From: Impatiens glandulifera
Taxonomy: Eukaryota > Streptophyta > Magnoliopsida > Ericales > Balsaminaceae
DNA length: 64,000 bases
Reading direction: 5' to 3'
Assembly: GCF_907164915.1 (NCBI RefSeq)
Contig: NC_061862.1
Location: forward strand, 138,747,520 to 138,811,519
A program made the translations under genes and the position numbers. Each line of letters opens with the position of its first letter. Positions within the stretch are counted from its first letter, which is position 1. Below are positions 11,035-23,000 of the stretch, in pieces. The notes under the pieces are model-generated. The model did not search any database. It saw nothing but the letters and a program-made list of their open reading frames with translations, and was not told the origin of the DNA.

Positions 11035-11850
11035 AAAACGTAAAAAACATGTTAAACGTGCCAAAAATATGGAAAACGTGTTAAACATGCCAAAAACGTG
11101 TTAAACATGACACAAACGTGTTAAAACTTATCAAAACGTGTTAACGTGCAAAAAAACATGTTAAATATGTCAAAAATATGTTAAATGTGCAAAAACATGT
11201 TAAACATGTTAAATGTCAAAAACGTGTTAAACGTGCAAAAAAACATGAAAATATGCCAAAAACGTGTTAAACGTACCAAAACGTGTTAAATGTGCTAAAA
11301 ATGTGTTAAATGAGACAAAAACATGTTAAACATGTTCAACATGTCAAAAACGTGTTAAACGTGCCAAATATGTGAAAAATGTGTTAACGTGTGAAAAACG
11401 TGTCAAACATGTCAAAAACGTGTTAAACATGCCATAAACGTGAAAACATGTTAAACGTGTGAAAAACGTGTTAAACATGTGAAAAACATGTTAAACATGT
11501 GAAAAACGTGTGAAAACGTGTTCAACATATCAAAAACGTGTTAAAATGTCAAAAATATGTTAAACGTGCCAAAAATGTGAAACTGTGTTAAACTTATAAA
11601 AAACGTGTCAACATGTTAAATATGTTTAAAACGTGTTAAACGTGCCAAAAACATAAAAAACATGTTAAACTTGTCAAAAACACGTTAAATGTATTAAACA
11701 TGTCAAAAATGTGTTAAACGTGAAAAACGTGTTATTACTATAAAAACGTGTTAAACATGTTAAACGTGCTGAAAATGTGAAAACGTGTTAAACGTGTTAT
11801 AAGTGTGAAAACGTGTTAAAAATAACGTGTTAAACATGTCAAAACGTGTT
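11035..11850 (-). repeat. Right internal array, reverse complement of the left array
   Basis: Units such as AACGTGTTAAACATGTCAAA are the reverse complement of those at 10130-11030. The orientation switches sharply near 11030-11040. Confidence 0.9.
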
Positions 11851-12051
11851 CGACTTAGAGTTGAAAGATGATTAGTTTATATTGGATTAATAATAAAGAA
11901 TTAAATAAATTTATATAATTTGGGTAACCCTAACCCAACCCAAATTAATTCCAACCCATACTCAACCCAACCTATATTAACCAACCCAAATTAATATTTT
12001 GGGTTTGGGTTAGGGTTGGGTTTGGGTAAACCCAAATTATGCTCACCCCTG

Positions 12052-12522
12052 CCTAAAACCTCGCAACCCTAGATTGATGATCACATCGAAATTGCGGAGA
12101 AATCCAGCATACCAACACATTAAATTTAAGAAATATCTTTGAGAAGAGCTAAAAAATGTTAACTCCTTATACATAGATAAAAGACATAATAACTTAAAAA
12201 AATAATGAAATATTATTTTTTAGATTATATATGGTGAGAATAATATATATATATATATATAGTAAGGAAAATAAAATTAATTAAGAAAGGAAAAGTATGA
12301 GAGATGAGGGAGAAAATACAAGTGTCTTGTTGACGTGGTTGTTGCAATTTGACTTTATTGTTTAAGATTATTTATAAAAACAAAAAATATTTGAGTGGAG
12401 AAAAATACGAAAAATTTGGTTTAATTGATTTAATTGCATATAGTTATAGCATACATCAATGTTGGTGAAGGTATTATAATTAATATTTAATGTTAAATTC
12501 AATTAATGAGAATTCATTAGGT
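12052..12522. repeat. Tandem duplication, right copy (partner 9557-9976)
   Basis: Begins CCTAAAACCTCGCAACCCTAG and follows the left copy through GAGAATTCATTAGGT. A (TA)n run near 12245-12261 is longer than in the left copy. Confidence 0.85.
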
Positions 12523-12849
12523 TATTTGTTAATGTTGTTGAAGGTTTTTTTTTTTTTAGAAGACGTCTTAGTGCCATTTCATTAAAAACCCCAATAGTGG
12601 GAAAATGAGTTTCAAGAAACAAAGCTAGACAGACCCTAGTTTTGTTGAAAAAATCAAATGAGTTTCAGACAACTAAATTACAGAACAAACAGAACAACAA
12701 ACAATTGAATTACAAACAAGTCATTAAACAAGAACTATTTGAACCTTCCTTTTCTTGTAATGATTTTATAGGGGATATTCTATTTTTGACTGAGTTTTCA
12801 ATTATCTTCATTAATTGAAATTCCCCTCCATGTATGTATGAGAGGGTTG

Positions 12850-15800
12850 CCATCAGAAACAATATCATCCCAAACTTTTATTTATGTTCTCTTATTCGTG
12901 CTATAAATTCTCTTCAGGCATTATAGACCAGGGCTCCAAAGAATCGTTTGAAAACATTCGGGTAAAAACTATCTCCCTTAGCCTTTTTCTTTACAAGCTC
13001 TATGATTTCGTTCCATGTACCAGGAAATTTAGTGATATTCATGTTCTGAGCAAAATTGATCCACAACTTGGATACAAATGCACACTCCCTAAACAGTGAT
13101 CAATGCTTTCCTCTTTTTTGTGCAGATTGGGCAATTGACATCTGGAATATTCATATACTTCTTAATTCTATGTCTTGTTGCTAATCTTTTCCTGAATGTC
13201 AATCAAAGAATGAATTGGTTTCGAGGTATAACCTTTGAAGACTAAACTACTTTGTGTCAATCGACCACCACCTTCTTTGTTCTAATTATCTCCCATGCTT
13301 TTCCTACCACGAACTTTCCATTCATAACAGTATCCCAACTCTTTGTATCAATGTTTCCATTGAATTGTATATTATTGATAAGATTCAGAATTCTAACTCC
13401 TTCTGGAATACTCCTAAGAATAGAGCTTCATTTTCCTTTTTGAATATCTCTAATTGAGTACAAGAGACATTTTCTTCTGATTCTAACTCTAACAGATTGG
13501 AATTCCTCCCGAAGAATTATGAGATTATTCTTTAACCATGGATCGTGCCAGAATAATATTCCATTTCCATTCCCGATTCTGAACTTCATCATCTGATATG
13601 TCTCTCCTCTAGTTCTTAGGATTTTCTTCAAGGACCATGCCATTTCATTTTTGATTTGGCATGTCCATATGATAGCTTCTCCTTTCATGAATCTCCTATC
13701 AACCCATTTGACCCATAATGAATCCGCTTTCATCTCAAGGGCCCATAAAAGTCTAATTGTGAGCGCTCGATTCCATATGACACAATTTTTAATGCCAAGC
13801 CCTCCTTCTTCCTTTGGGGTACATATAGTTTCCCATTTGGCCTTTTTTCCTCCTCTTCCTTGAGTACCCCAGATGAAGTCTCTCATCAGTTTATCCAGTT
13901 AAGCCATAATTTTTTTGGGAATGACTATTTGTTATGCCTAGTAGCCAATGATTCCCATAGTCACTCTTTTCACAAGCTTTATTCTTTCTACGTAAGATAA
14001 GTTTTTTGTAGCCCAACCTAAGATAGAATTTCTCATCTTTTCAATAAGTGGGCGAAAATGTGAGCTTTGAAGTTGATTTACAGATAAGGGGACTCCAAGA
14101 TATTTGATTGGAAGCGTTCCTTCTTCTATCCTCATGATATTAAATATATTCTGCTTCAAATTCTCTTTCACTACTCCTCCATAGAAATCATGACTTTTGT
14201 CTTCATTAATGAATAAACTTGTAATACTAGGAAACATTGTTAGTGTTTCTTTGATTTTACTAACAGATTCAACATACGCGTGAGCCACTAAGAACAGATC
14301 ATTAGCGAAACAAACATGTGTTATTGCTTGTTCCTTGTAGTAGGGGTGAAATTTAAATTTATGGTCCTTAAGAGCATTTTAAAGATACAGTCCGTGATAT
14401 CTATAATAAGAACGAAGAGGTAGGGTGAGAGAGTATCTCCTTGTCTTACTCCCCTTTTACCCTTAAAGAAGTCACTATGTATGTCATTCACGCTAACAAT
14501 GAAGTGAGGATTCAAAACACACTGCATTAACCACTCGATAAAATGTTAGGGAAACGGACAACATAAAGGAATTCATGAATATATTTCCATCTTATCGAGT
14601 CAAAAGCTTTTCGAATGTCAATTTTGAAAGTCACTCTCGGAGATATAACTTTCTTCCCATAAATTTTCAATAAACTCTGCATAAGAAGTATATTATGGGA
14701 GATAGAGCAATTCAGAATAAAAGTTGATTGCCCTAAACTATTGAAATAACAGTTTTAAATCTTTGCGAAATGATTTTATAGATTACATTACATCATGAAA
14801 TAGGATAAAAGTCCTGAATTTTTTCTGGAAGTGAGATTTTGGGAATCAGATTCAATACTGTAACGTTCCATTGCTTAAGCATTTTCCCGTTTTAAAATAA
14901 TTCCAGGACCCCTTCACTTACATCTTTCCCAACTATATCCCAGTTTTCCTTGAAAAAATTTGCATTGTATCCATCTGGCCCTGGACTTTTACATCATTTC
15001 ATCGTAAACAAAGTATTATTGATCTCTTCTTGACTAACCCTTGCTACCAGCTTATCATCATCCTCATTATCGATTCTTCTTAGAACAATTTGTTGCAACA
15101 CCCCAAGTCTACCATCGAGTCCTTCGTTACTCGGTTTTGTTCCAATCAGACCCTTATAATAACTGATAGCTTCCTTTGGAACTGCTTCCCATCCCTGAAG
15201 AATTTCCCCATTATAATCTTTCAATCTTAGGACTTGGTTCCTGAAGTTTCGAGCCGTGCATTTTCTGTAGAAGAAGACAATATTTTTGTCTCTCAAAGAA
15301 AGCCAACTTTCTCTAGACTTCTTCTTGAAGAAACTTTCTTCTTTTGAGTAGAGATCTCTGAAACTTGTCAATGCTTCTTTCTCCTCAGCTTGATTATTAT
15401 GTAGGTTCTACATCCTCAAGCTTTTGCTTTGAATATTCTCCAATTTTACTCGTGCTTCCTCTACCTTTTTGATATACTGCTATATTTTTCCTATCAAACT
15501 TGTTGAGCTTACCTTTTAGGATCCTAAGCTTTTTGCAAACTCTAAACATCTTTGTCCCGTATATACTGGTATTCTAGGTTTCCATTAGTACTCCTTTGAT
15601 TTCTTCGTTTTGCATTCAAAAATTAAAGAATTTGAAAGGCCTCTTTAGTCTTTTCTCCATTTCTCAGAAAAATTTTAACGGGCAATGATTAGAGATTCCT
15701 GGCTATAGAACTTGTATCTGGCTTCTCGGGTAGAGATCTGCCCATTTCTCGTTGATCAACCCACGATCAATGCAACTCTTCCTCATTTCCTCTGACCCTC

Positions 15801-16299
15801 TAGTAGCTGACCATGAAAATAGATTACCTGAACTAGAAGGTTCGATACAGTTGATGTCTTTGATGCATTCATTGAAGTCCAGCATGTCTAGTGTGATTCT
15901 CGTTTCTGGTTCTATTTCTTGGATAAATCTGGTGACATTGAAGTCGCCCATTAAAATTCAAGGCTCATCATCAATAACTTTACTCTTAAGCTCTCTCCAT
16001 AACTTTTTTCTTTCTCATGCTACATTGTTTCCATAGATAACAGCAAAATAGAATTTCGCCTTTATTATCCTACTAACAATCTCCACCATGATGACATGCT
16101 TACTGTCGAATAACTTCTTGACCTCAACTAAGACCAGTCGCTACCAAAACAGCCTTTATTGATAGTATCAATTTGATTGTTCCTTACTCTCTTCTCCAGT
16201 ATACCCATAATAGTGATTTCATGCCTTTAATCATTCTTCTGACTTCATTCCTTTTGATGGGGTCGTTGAGCCCCTAATATTCCAGGTTATTATATTCAT
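12850..16299 (-). pseudogene. LINE ORF2 pseudogene: endonuclease, reverse transcriptase, zf-RVT
   Basis: The start is the codon at 16299, reading MNIITWNIRG, the usual opening of plant L1 endonuclease. Further on come GDFNVTRF (endonuclease catalytic region, about 15930), a fragment at 15371-14994, the RT segment KGKRGVRQGDTLSPYLFVLI (about 14460), LPIKYLGVPLSVNQL (about 14100), and ILFWHDPWLKNN with the C-terminal zf-RVT region (13886-13428 and on to about 12.9 kb). In the full protein these make a nicking endonuclease and a target-primed RT. Several stops and frameshifts break it, and the YADD box is not preserved in an open frame. It cannot make an active protein. Confidence 0.85.
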
Positions 16300-16689
16300 G
16301 AATAAAGATTGACAACGTGCTTATTCCTTCCTTTCTTTTCCTTAAAATCTTCTTCCATTTCGTTAGAAGAGGAGTATGAAGTTCCTTCTCCTACGGGTTC
16401 TTTGTTTCCTGCCTCTGTTGGGATCTACTCTATTTTCGGGTCACCGTTCTCAACATTTTATGTTTCCTTAGGTTCTTTGGCTTGCCTTTCCACATTTTCA
16501 TTTCCTTTCTTATTTCCCTCTTCTTGAGTTTGATTTCCTTTTGTTCCTTCACCCGAATTCTTAACATCTTTCCCTTTGGCATTTCTTTCTTTTGCTGCTT
16601 GTTTTTCCACCACTAATTCATTTGTACTAGGAACCTTTTGTTGATTGGCTTCTCCATTATGCATTTCTTGTTCCTAGTTTGCTTTATGG

Positions 16690-18190
16690 TTGGCCATTAA
16701 TTTAGGGCATCTAACTATAGAATGTTTAAAGGTATTGCTGTTCACGCATCTGTACGGTCGCCATTCATAGTGTATGTCCATCTTGGTAGAATTTTTCCTT
16801 TTCGATCCACCACTATAATTCGTTGGGGGAGAATGCTTCTTGGTTTAACTTCAACGCTCATCCTAGCATATGTGAGATTTTCACTTTCCTTAGTGATTTT
16901 GTCCATGTATAGAGGGTTTTCTAGAAGGCTGGATAAATGGCTTAGGGCTTCCGCATTGTACGTATGGGGAGGGTTATTTCACAACTTGAACCAGTTTTAC
17001 ACCGTTTCTTTTGAAATACTGTTATAGCTCGTACCCTCTCTCCATTTTTCGACCTTCATGCATTCTTTCCCCACGTGTGCATGTCCCAACTCTAAAATTT
17101 TCTCAAGATTAACCTCTTAATTGAATTTCAGGAAATACATGTCGTGACTGTTAGAGGTGACATTCATTAGACCTTCTTTTCCCCATTGCTTCATTAGTTC
17201 TTCCTTGGTGGCATCAAAACTGACAGGTTCTTTCCCAATATAATTACCCACTATCACATGTTCCCATGATCGAACACATTTTTCTTCTACGTCTGATTAT
17301 AGCTTGAACTCAAAGGGATTTTCGAGTTTTTCCACCTTTGCTTTGAATGCACCCAGGAAAATCTGTCCCTTTTCTGAGATTTTGTTTTTACTTTATTTTT
17401 CTAAGTTTTGACACTGCTTTATGTCTGGATTCTTCTTCTAGACTTGATCAACCTGCCAATTTGGGTTCTTCTTCAGAGTATAAACCTTTGTCTTGGTACA
17501 TTTTTCCAACTCTTTCATTGTGTTGACGGACCAGCTAACATTAATGTCATACTTCTCTTTTTTTAGAAGGTTCCAATCTTGGAGGTAGTGCAGGTTTAGT
17601 TGAATAGTGATTTTCTGAGCCCTTTCTTTGTTGAGAATCATTTCTCCATTCTTAGCTTGCATCAACATCCTTAAAATTTGGTTTCTCAGCACTTTGAGGT
17701 TTGCCCTCTCATTAAAACCAACCTTCCATTTGCCTTTTTCCTTCTCTTCGATTTCCTCTGTTTCCCTTACTTTCTTGTTTACTGCATTATTTTGACATTT
17801 GTTTCCAACCCTGATTTCTTCCAGATCAGCACTATTTTCCTTTTGTTCCCCTATTCTTTCCTTCTTCTTGTTGGTCGCCTCTGTTTTATTTTGCTTTCAT
17901 TTTTTCCTCTATGACTTACCAATTTTATTGGATTGATTCTAATTCCCAAAAGAATCAATAACAAATTCATTAGAAAAAGTTTTTTTATTTAAAAAATCAG
18001 TATGTATTTCATTTGTGCTTTTATCTCAGTTGACATTCATCTTAACTGAATTATCGAAGGCTATAGTGGAAGAATGCATACCTAAAGCTTTTTCAGAGTT
18101 GACATTGATGTTCTTGCTCACGAATTCAAGGGTTTCATCATTTTCTTCTTTAGCTAGAGTGTCTTTGTTTATATGAGAGTTAATGGAGTA
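16690..18190 (-). pseudogene. LINE ORF1 pseudogene (DUF4283 and CCHC zinc knuckle)
   Basis: ORF1 of plant L1 elements is an RNA-binding protein. Reading leftward there is a charged, low-complexity N-terminal region, then FNERANLKVLRNQI, ITIQLNLHYLQDWNLLKKEK, GNYIGKEPVSF and KLWNNP; all match the ORF1 at 58788-60602. The zinc knuckle follows near 16700-16760 as C-x2-S-x4-H-x4-C, so its second cysteine is replaced by serine. Stops include one directly after KETV and others near 17.3 kb. A MITE lies at its 5' side. Confidence 0.75.
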
Positions 18191-18198
18191 TGAAATTC

Positions 18199-18496
18199 GG
18201 ATCTGCTGTCCCAAGAGAATATCTCACTTGCTGTCTCAGAGGAGAGAGAAGAGTGTGGAGAGAGGAAAGAGAAAATTGAATATTAAAATAAAATATCATA
18301 TATATAATATTTTAGAGCTTAAGATTTTATGATTTAGGGTTTAAGATTTAGGATTTAATATTTAGGATTTAGGATTTAGGATTTATGGTTTAGAGTTTAA
18401 GTCATATATATAAATTTTTATTTGTCTCATTTATCAAAACGACATCGTTTTGATCTCTGAGACAGCAAGTGGGACAGTCTTTGGGACAGCAGATCC
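18199..18496. mobile_element. MITE with about 42-bp terminal inverted repeats
   Basis: The left end GGATCTGCTGTCCCAAGAGA through CTTGCTGTCTCAGAG is mirrored by the right end CTCTGAGACAGCAAG through TGGGACAGCAGATCC, with small differences. The interior holds a degenerate TTTAGGA heptamer tract (18321-18400) and the near-palindrome AAAACGACATCGTTTT. No protein is encoded. Target duplication is not evident, so the superfamily is uncertain. Confidence 0.8.
18321..18400 (+). repeat. Telomere-like heptamer tract (TTTAGGA/TTTAGGG variants)
   Basis: About ten heptamers such as GATTTAG, TTTAGGG and TTTAGGA run through the middle of the MITE. Plant telomeres are TTTAGGG. The tract may be an internal slippage product or an interstitial telomere scrap. 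Confidence 0.6.
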
Positions 18497-18581
18497 TCAC
18501 TCCTCTCTTCTTTCTCTCAAATTCTAATCCCCTGTTTGCTGCCCACTAAATTCAATTAGGTGTATTCATTTGAGTTAAATT

Positions 18582-19510
18582 TGAAGGAATGGTGTCCTTT
18601 AATTTAATGTGCAATGACTAAACTTGGATAGGACAAATTAACAGATATAATTTAATCCGATTATTTTAGGAGTCGTAGTGCTTTGCTAGAAGCCAACTAC
18701 GATTAATGAGGTTAAACCTATAACTATTATAATCAGGTCCTATGAGGTCACACACTTAGAGTTGACCGACTAGATAAACGAGAAAGATGATTAATTATTA
18801 ATACATATTAGATATTATTAATAATAAGAAATATTATTTATTTGTGAAATAAAATAATATATAATTAATACATATTAGATATTATTAATAATAAGAAATA
18901 TTATTTATTTGTGAAATAAAATAATATATAATTAATGGTTAATTATGGAGTTAAGATTGTGAAATAAAATAATATATAATTAATGGTTAATTATGGAGTT
19001 AAGATTGTGAAATAAAATAATATATAATTAATACATATTAGATATTATAAATAATAAGAAATATTATTTATTTGTGAAATAAAATAATATATAATTAATG
19101 GTTAATTATGGAATTTCATTTAATATAAAAGGATTCACTTATTTGCAAGAAACGGAAGTGAATAGAGAGAGAATTGTTCCTCTTTTAAAACGGCTTTTGC
19201 TATATTACGGTGAGAACTCCAAGAGGAAGAAATCATCTTTTAATCTAGCAATTTGATTGCTTCCCCTTTGTCTTTTTCGTCCTAGCAGTCGAAAGTAAAG
19301 AGATCTAGTCGGGCTTGTGTGGACCAAGTAGAGGAGCAACACGTGGGGCTCTCGACTATTCATTACTACCAGATCTTATCCGGTTCACGCATTAAATGTA
19401 TATTTTTATAAACTATATATCATGATTCTATCAATTATGCATTATCATATGATTAGATGTTTAGATTAGATCTATAAATTATTCTGCTGCGAACATCTAA
19501 TTAACCAACA
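18582..19510 (+). repeat. 5' LTR of the copia element (929 bp)
   Basis: Runs from TGAAGGAATGGTG to CTAATTAACCAACA and matches 26988-28161. It contains a short array of 48-bp and longer AT-rich units at 18.79-19.11 kb. Fewer units than in the 3' LTR explain the 245-bp size difference. Confidence 0.92.
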
Positions 19511-19511
19511 G

Positions 19512-19523
19512 TGGTATCAAAGC
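19512..19523 (+). promoter_or_regulatory. Primer binding site, initiator tRNA-Met type
   Basis: TGGTATCAAAGC lies one base after the LTR. Plant copia elements usually have TGGTATCAGAGC, complementary to the 3' end of initiator tRNA-Met; one base differs here. Confidence 0.88.
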
Positions 19524-20397
19524 GTAAGGTTGCATATATTGAAATGATCAATAAATTAACTGTTAATTTTGATGCGGATCTATATCGATGATATAATTTT
19601 ACATAGATTAAGATGTGAAACTATCTTTAAGAAAATAAAAGAAATATTTATTTTAATTGGATTATATAAATATTTGGATCAAATAAATATGATATATTTG
19701 TTTTTAAAAGTTAGGAAATCTCACTTATTAAAGATTAATATTTTTCTAGTATGGCCCAGAAATACGATCTGAGCATCGTAATGTTATCTTATAACACGAT
19801 CTACGTATCGTTATGTATTTTGTAATTTATTTTGATAATTAGATTATTATAAATAATTATGTAATACAAATAAGAACCATGAAGTTCAAGGATGGAGATC
19901 CATGAAGGGTGCAAGCATGGAGACCAAAGAAGTTTAGTTCTTTATATATATATTTTTTTGCATCTTAGGTCCATACTATGATCACAATTTTCATTGCATT
20001 GTTTTTATTTATAATAATTTTCACTAATAAATAAAAGACAATCAAAACTTAAGTTCTTAAAGACAATTAGGGCAATGCCTTTCCGTCTCATGACCCATAA
20101 AGTTTATGGTTTTGGTTGGATAGGTTTCACAAAAGCGAGGGTGTTTTTCCTCAACCTTAGGCTACTGAGGATGAATCTATGCGGGGATTCATAAACCTTA
20201 TTACGGTTGTACCCAACAAGAGACCAAAAGGCAAAGTTTTGGATCTTGAGGCATGGGGATGAATCCTACATTGGATGTGGATCATCAACCAAGAATTATA
20301 AGAAGTTATAATTAGTAATTGTTACTTATCTTGAACATACAAGACCTAAGGCAGTGCAAAAGTACGTTGGGGATTGTCTGTAATGGGATCTTGGAAT

Positions 20398-21980
20398 TAG
20401 GGCTGAAAATGAGACGAGCTGCTCGTGAGCTGCTCGCGAGTAGCTCGGTCAAAGCTCGACTCGAGCTCGGTCAAACTCGAGCTTGAGCATGCTCGAGCTC
20501 GACTCGTTATATAATCGAGCCGAGTTCGAGTAGTTATATACTCGGCTCGAGTACTCGACGAGCTACTCGAATATATATAATTTATATTAATATATTTTAT
20601 ATTTAATTTATATTTTATATTTATATTTTATATATATTTTTTAATTTATATTTTATATTTTATATTTTATATTTTATATTTTATATTTTATATTTTATAT
20701 TTTATATTTTATATTTTATATTTTATATTTTATATTTTATAATATAAAAAATTGTAATACTTTAATTAAATATAAAATATGAGTATTAAAATATAAAATA
20801 TAAATTTATACCCTAAATGGCTAAATCCCTAACGGGCACCCTCCCTCTTCATTCTTCTCCAGTTCTCCTCCAAAGTCCAAAATCCCTAACCCTAACCTTT
20901 CTCCTCCAAAATCTCTAACCTCTTCTCCTCCATAGTTCATTCGGACATCCGCCAACAAAGAACTAGGTTTTCATCAAACGAGAAAGCAAACGTCACCAAG
21001 GAGCTCAATGCAAAGCACCGAAAGGTTTTCATCGTTTTCCCCTTTTTTATTTTCATTTCAATTTCTTCTTTATTCTCTTTCGATCTTGCATAGATTCGAT
21101 ATGTTATACTTCCGATCTGTCAACAAAGAACTAGATTCTCTTCAATTTAATATCTGCATTTAGGAATTCTTGATTCTTATCGTTCATCACTTTCCCCAGA
21201 GACGGTGCAAGTTCTTCTATGTGGAGGAGATTGGCTTCGACATTTGCATGGAGTGAAAAAAAATACGAGGGTAAGTGAAATTTAATATTTTTTATTTTAT
21301 GTTAACATATATTATTATTTGAACATTAATTTAACTATATATTGTTTTTTTCAGAGAGATAAAACTTATCAAGAAATTTGTCTTCCGGAATCCAAATAAG
21401 GTGTTATTTTTTAGTTTGGACTTTGGAATGTTGGAAACTTTGGAGTTTTGATTAAGTAAGTTTGGTTGTTTTATGTTGGACTAATTTAATATATTGTATG
21501 TTTGGACTTTGGATTTTAGATATTTTTAGTTAGAATGGTTATGTTTTAAGTTGAATGTTTTAATGTGTAATGTTGTGTGTTCTATTTGATTTTGATGGAA
21601 TGTTTATGTTTTAGGTGAAATGAATAATTCTATATGTTTATTCATTTTGTTGTGATCTTTTGATATATTGATAGTGTGAAACTATTTAGTTGATATGTTT
21701 TAATTTTGTATGTTTCGAGTCGAGTTCGAGCTCGAGCTCGAGCTATAAATCGAACTAATCGAGTCGAGCTCGAGCCGAGCTCATGAGCTCGGTAAAATTC
21801 AAGCTAATCGAGTCGAGTTCGAGTCGAGCTCGAGTACTTGTTTTGAGTTCGAGCTCGAGCTCGAGCTTTAATTTTGATACTCGATCGAGCTCGAGCTCGA
21901 GTTCGAGCCGTTGAAATTTTTTCGAGCTCGAGCTCGAGTAGACCTCTACTCGAGCTCGACTCGACTCGTTTTCAGCCCTA
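20398..21980. mobile_element. Non-autonomous hAT element with CTCGAG-rich ends, nested in the copia
   Basis: It begins TAGGGCTGAAAATGAG and ends CTCGTTTTCAGCCCTA. It is flanked by a perfect 8-bp target duplication CTTGGAAT (20390-20397 and 21981-21988), diagnostic of hAT. GAGCTCGAGCTCG motifs crowd both subterminal regions. The interior has an ATATTTT heptamer run, then a less AT-rich stretch (20.8-21.4 kb) with CCCTAACCCTAAC and exon/intron-like texture. No transposase is seen. The serine/glutamate-rich open frame at 21755-21991 is only the CTCGAG repeat translated. Confidence 0.93.
20585..20745 (+). repeat. ATATTTT heptamer microsatellite
   Basis: A run of about 16 tandem ATATTTT units, preceded by looser AT repeats, inside the nested hAT element. 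Confidence 0.85.
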
Positions 21981-22119
21981 CTTGGAATCATTTTATTTAT
22001 AAGGGACTATAAAAACTTGAATAAAATGTGCATTCACTTATTTCAAATTGTTCAATTATAAGTATTTTGTAAATTTCAAAACATAAACTGATTTGTATGT
22101 CATTTATATTCTGTAGAAT

Positions 22120-23000
22120 ATGTCTAACGATAATTTGAAATTCTCTCTGCGCTCAATTGTTGAGAAAAACAAGCTCAATAAAACGAACTTCCTTGATTGG
22201 GAAAGGAATCTGAGAAATATTCTCAGGTCTGAGGGACGTGAGGACGTCCCAAGTACCCTATCCCTATTGTGACCAGAACCTCATCAGATGAGGAGAAGGC
22301 AACATCAACTCGGGTGAAAACTGAAGCATTACCTGTTACTTGCCTCATGCTAGCTGCAATAGAGCCTAAATTGCAAAAGAGGTTTTGCATTCTGATGCTT
22401 ATACTATCATAACTGAACTGAAAACGCTGTTTTAGGATCAGGCAAGGATAGAGCGATATGAGACTCACAAGGCTATACTTGATAGAAAGTTTGTGAAGGG
22501 AAAACCAGTGAGTCCTCATGTGATTAGCCTGACTGGGCTTTTCAAGAGGATTGAAAATCTGGGACCCCATATGACCAAGAGTTGGCCACTGATATTGTTC
22601 TTAGATCCTTACATGATGGTTTTGCACCATTTAGAATGCAATACCATATGAATGGTCTAAAGCATGATCTGAATGAGCTCCATAACATGCTTAAAATGCT
22701 GAAGGCAATATTATTGATGAGAAGAAGAAGGAAGTTCTAAATGTCAACAATGGGAAGGAGTTTAAGAAGGTGGCTAAGAAAAAGAACAATAACCAAGGGA
22801 AAGGCAATCAAGTTGCCAAACACAAGGGTGGTGAGAAGCCAAAGATGGCTGCTGATCATGATTATTTTTACTGCAAGGCCAAGGGACACTGGAAAAGAAA
22901 TTGTCCCAAGTACCTAGAAGACAAGAAGAACGGGACTGTGAGTTCCACTTCAGGTATTTATGTTATTGAGATTATGACAACTGATGTTCTCACATTAAAT
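22120..23000 (+). pseudogene. copia gag, degenerate
   Basis: The start ATG at 22120 reads MSNDNLKFSLRSIVEKNKLN then TNFLDWERNLRNIL, the usual opening of plant copia Gag, the RNA-packaging shell protein. Frameshifts follow from about 22260. The later part resumes with FRMQYHMNGLKHDLNELHNM and a frame from 22770 containing the zinc knuckle. There the motif reads YFYCKAKGHWKRNC, so the first cysteine of the CX2CX4HX4C knuckle is tyrosine. Confidence 0.85.

Larger units (their letters stand above)
9985..12051. mobile_element. hAT-like foldback element with opposed internal repeat arrays
   Basis: The ends are inverted: TAGGGGTGAGC at 9985 and GCTCACCCCTG ending at 12051, the usual terminal style of plant hAT elements. 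Subterminal GGGTTGGGT/ACCCAACCC motifs lie inside both ends. The flanking 8 bp are TCTCAAAC (9977-9984) and CCTAAAAC (12052-12059), an imperfect 8-bp target duplication (6 of 8). No transposase is encoded. The interior consists of two long arrays of a degenerate unit in opposite orientation, so a single strand could fold into a hairpin with arms near 0.85 kb. Confidence 0.85.
12546..18198 (-). mobile_element. L1-type LINE retrotransposon, decayed
   Basis: The 3' end on the minus strand is a poly-A tail, seen here as a T run at 12546-12558. It is preceded by the same tail sequence that ends the LINE fragments at 31467-31665 and 54190-54836. ORF2 (endonuclease plus reverse transcriptase) and ORF1 (DUF4283 plus zinc knuckle) lie in normal order reading leftward, both with stops and frameshifts. 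A MITE at 18199 interrupts the 5' part of ORF1. No target duplication was found. Confidence 0.85.

Noticed and set aside
21755..21991. Minus-strand frame rich in Ser, Arg, Glu and Leu
   Set aside because: It is a translation of the CTCGAG subterminal repeats of the nested hAT element.
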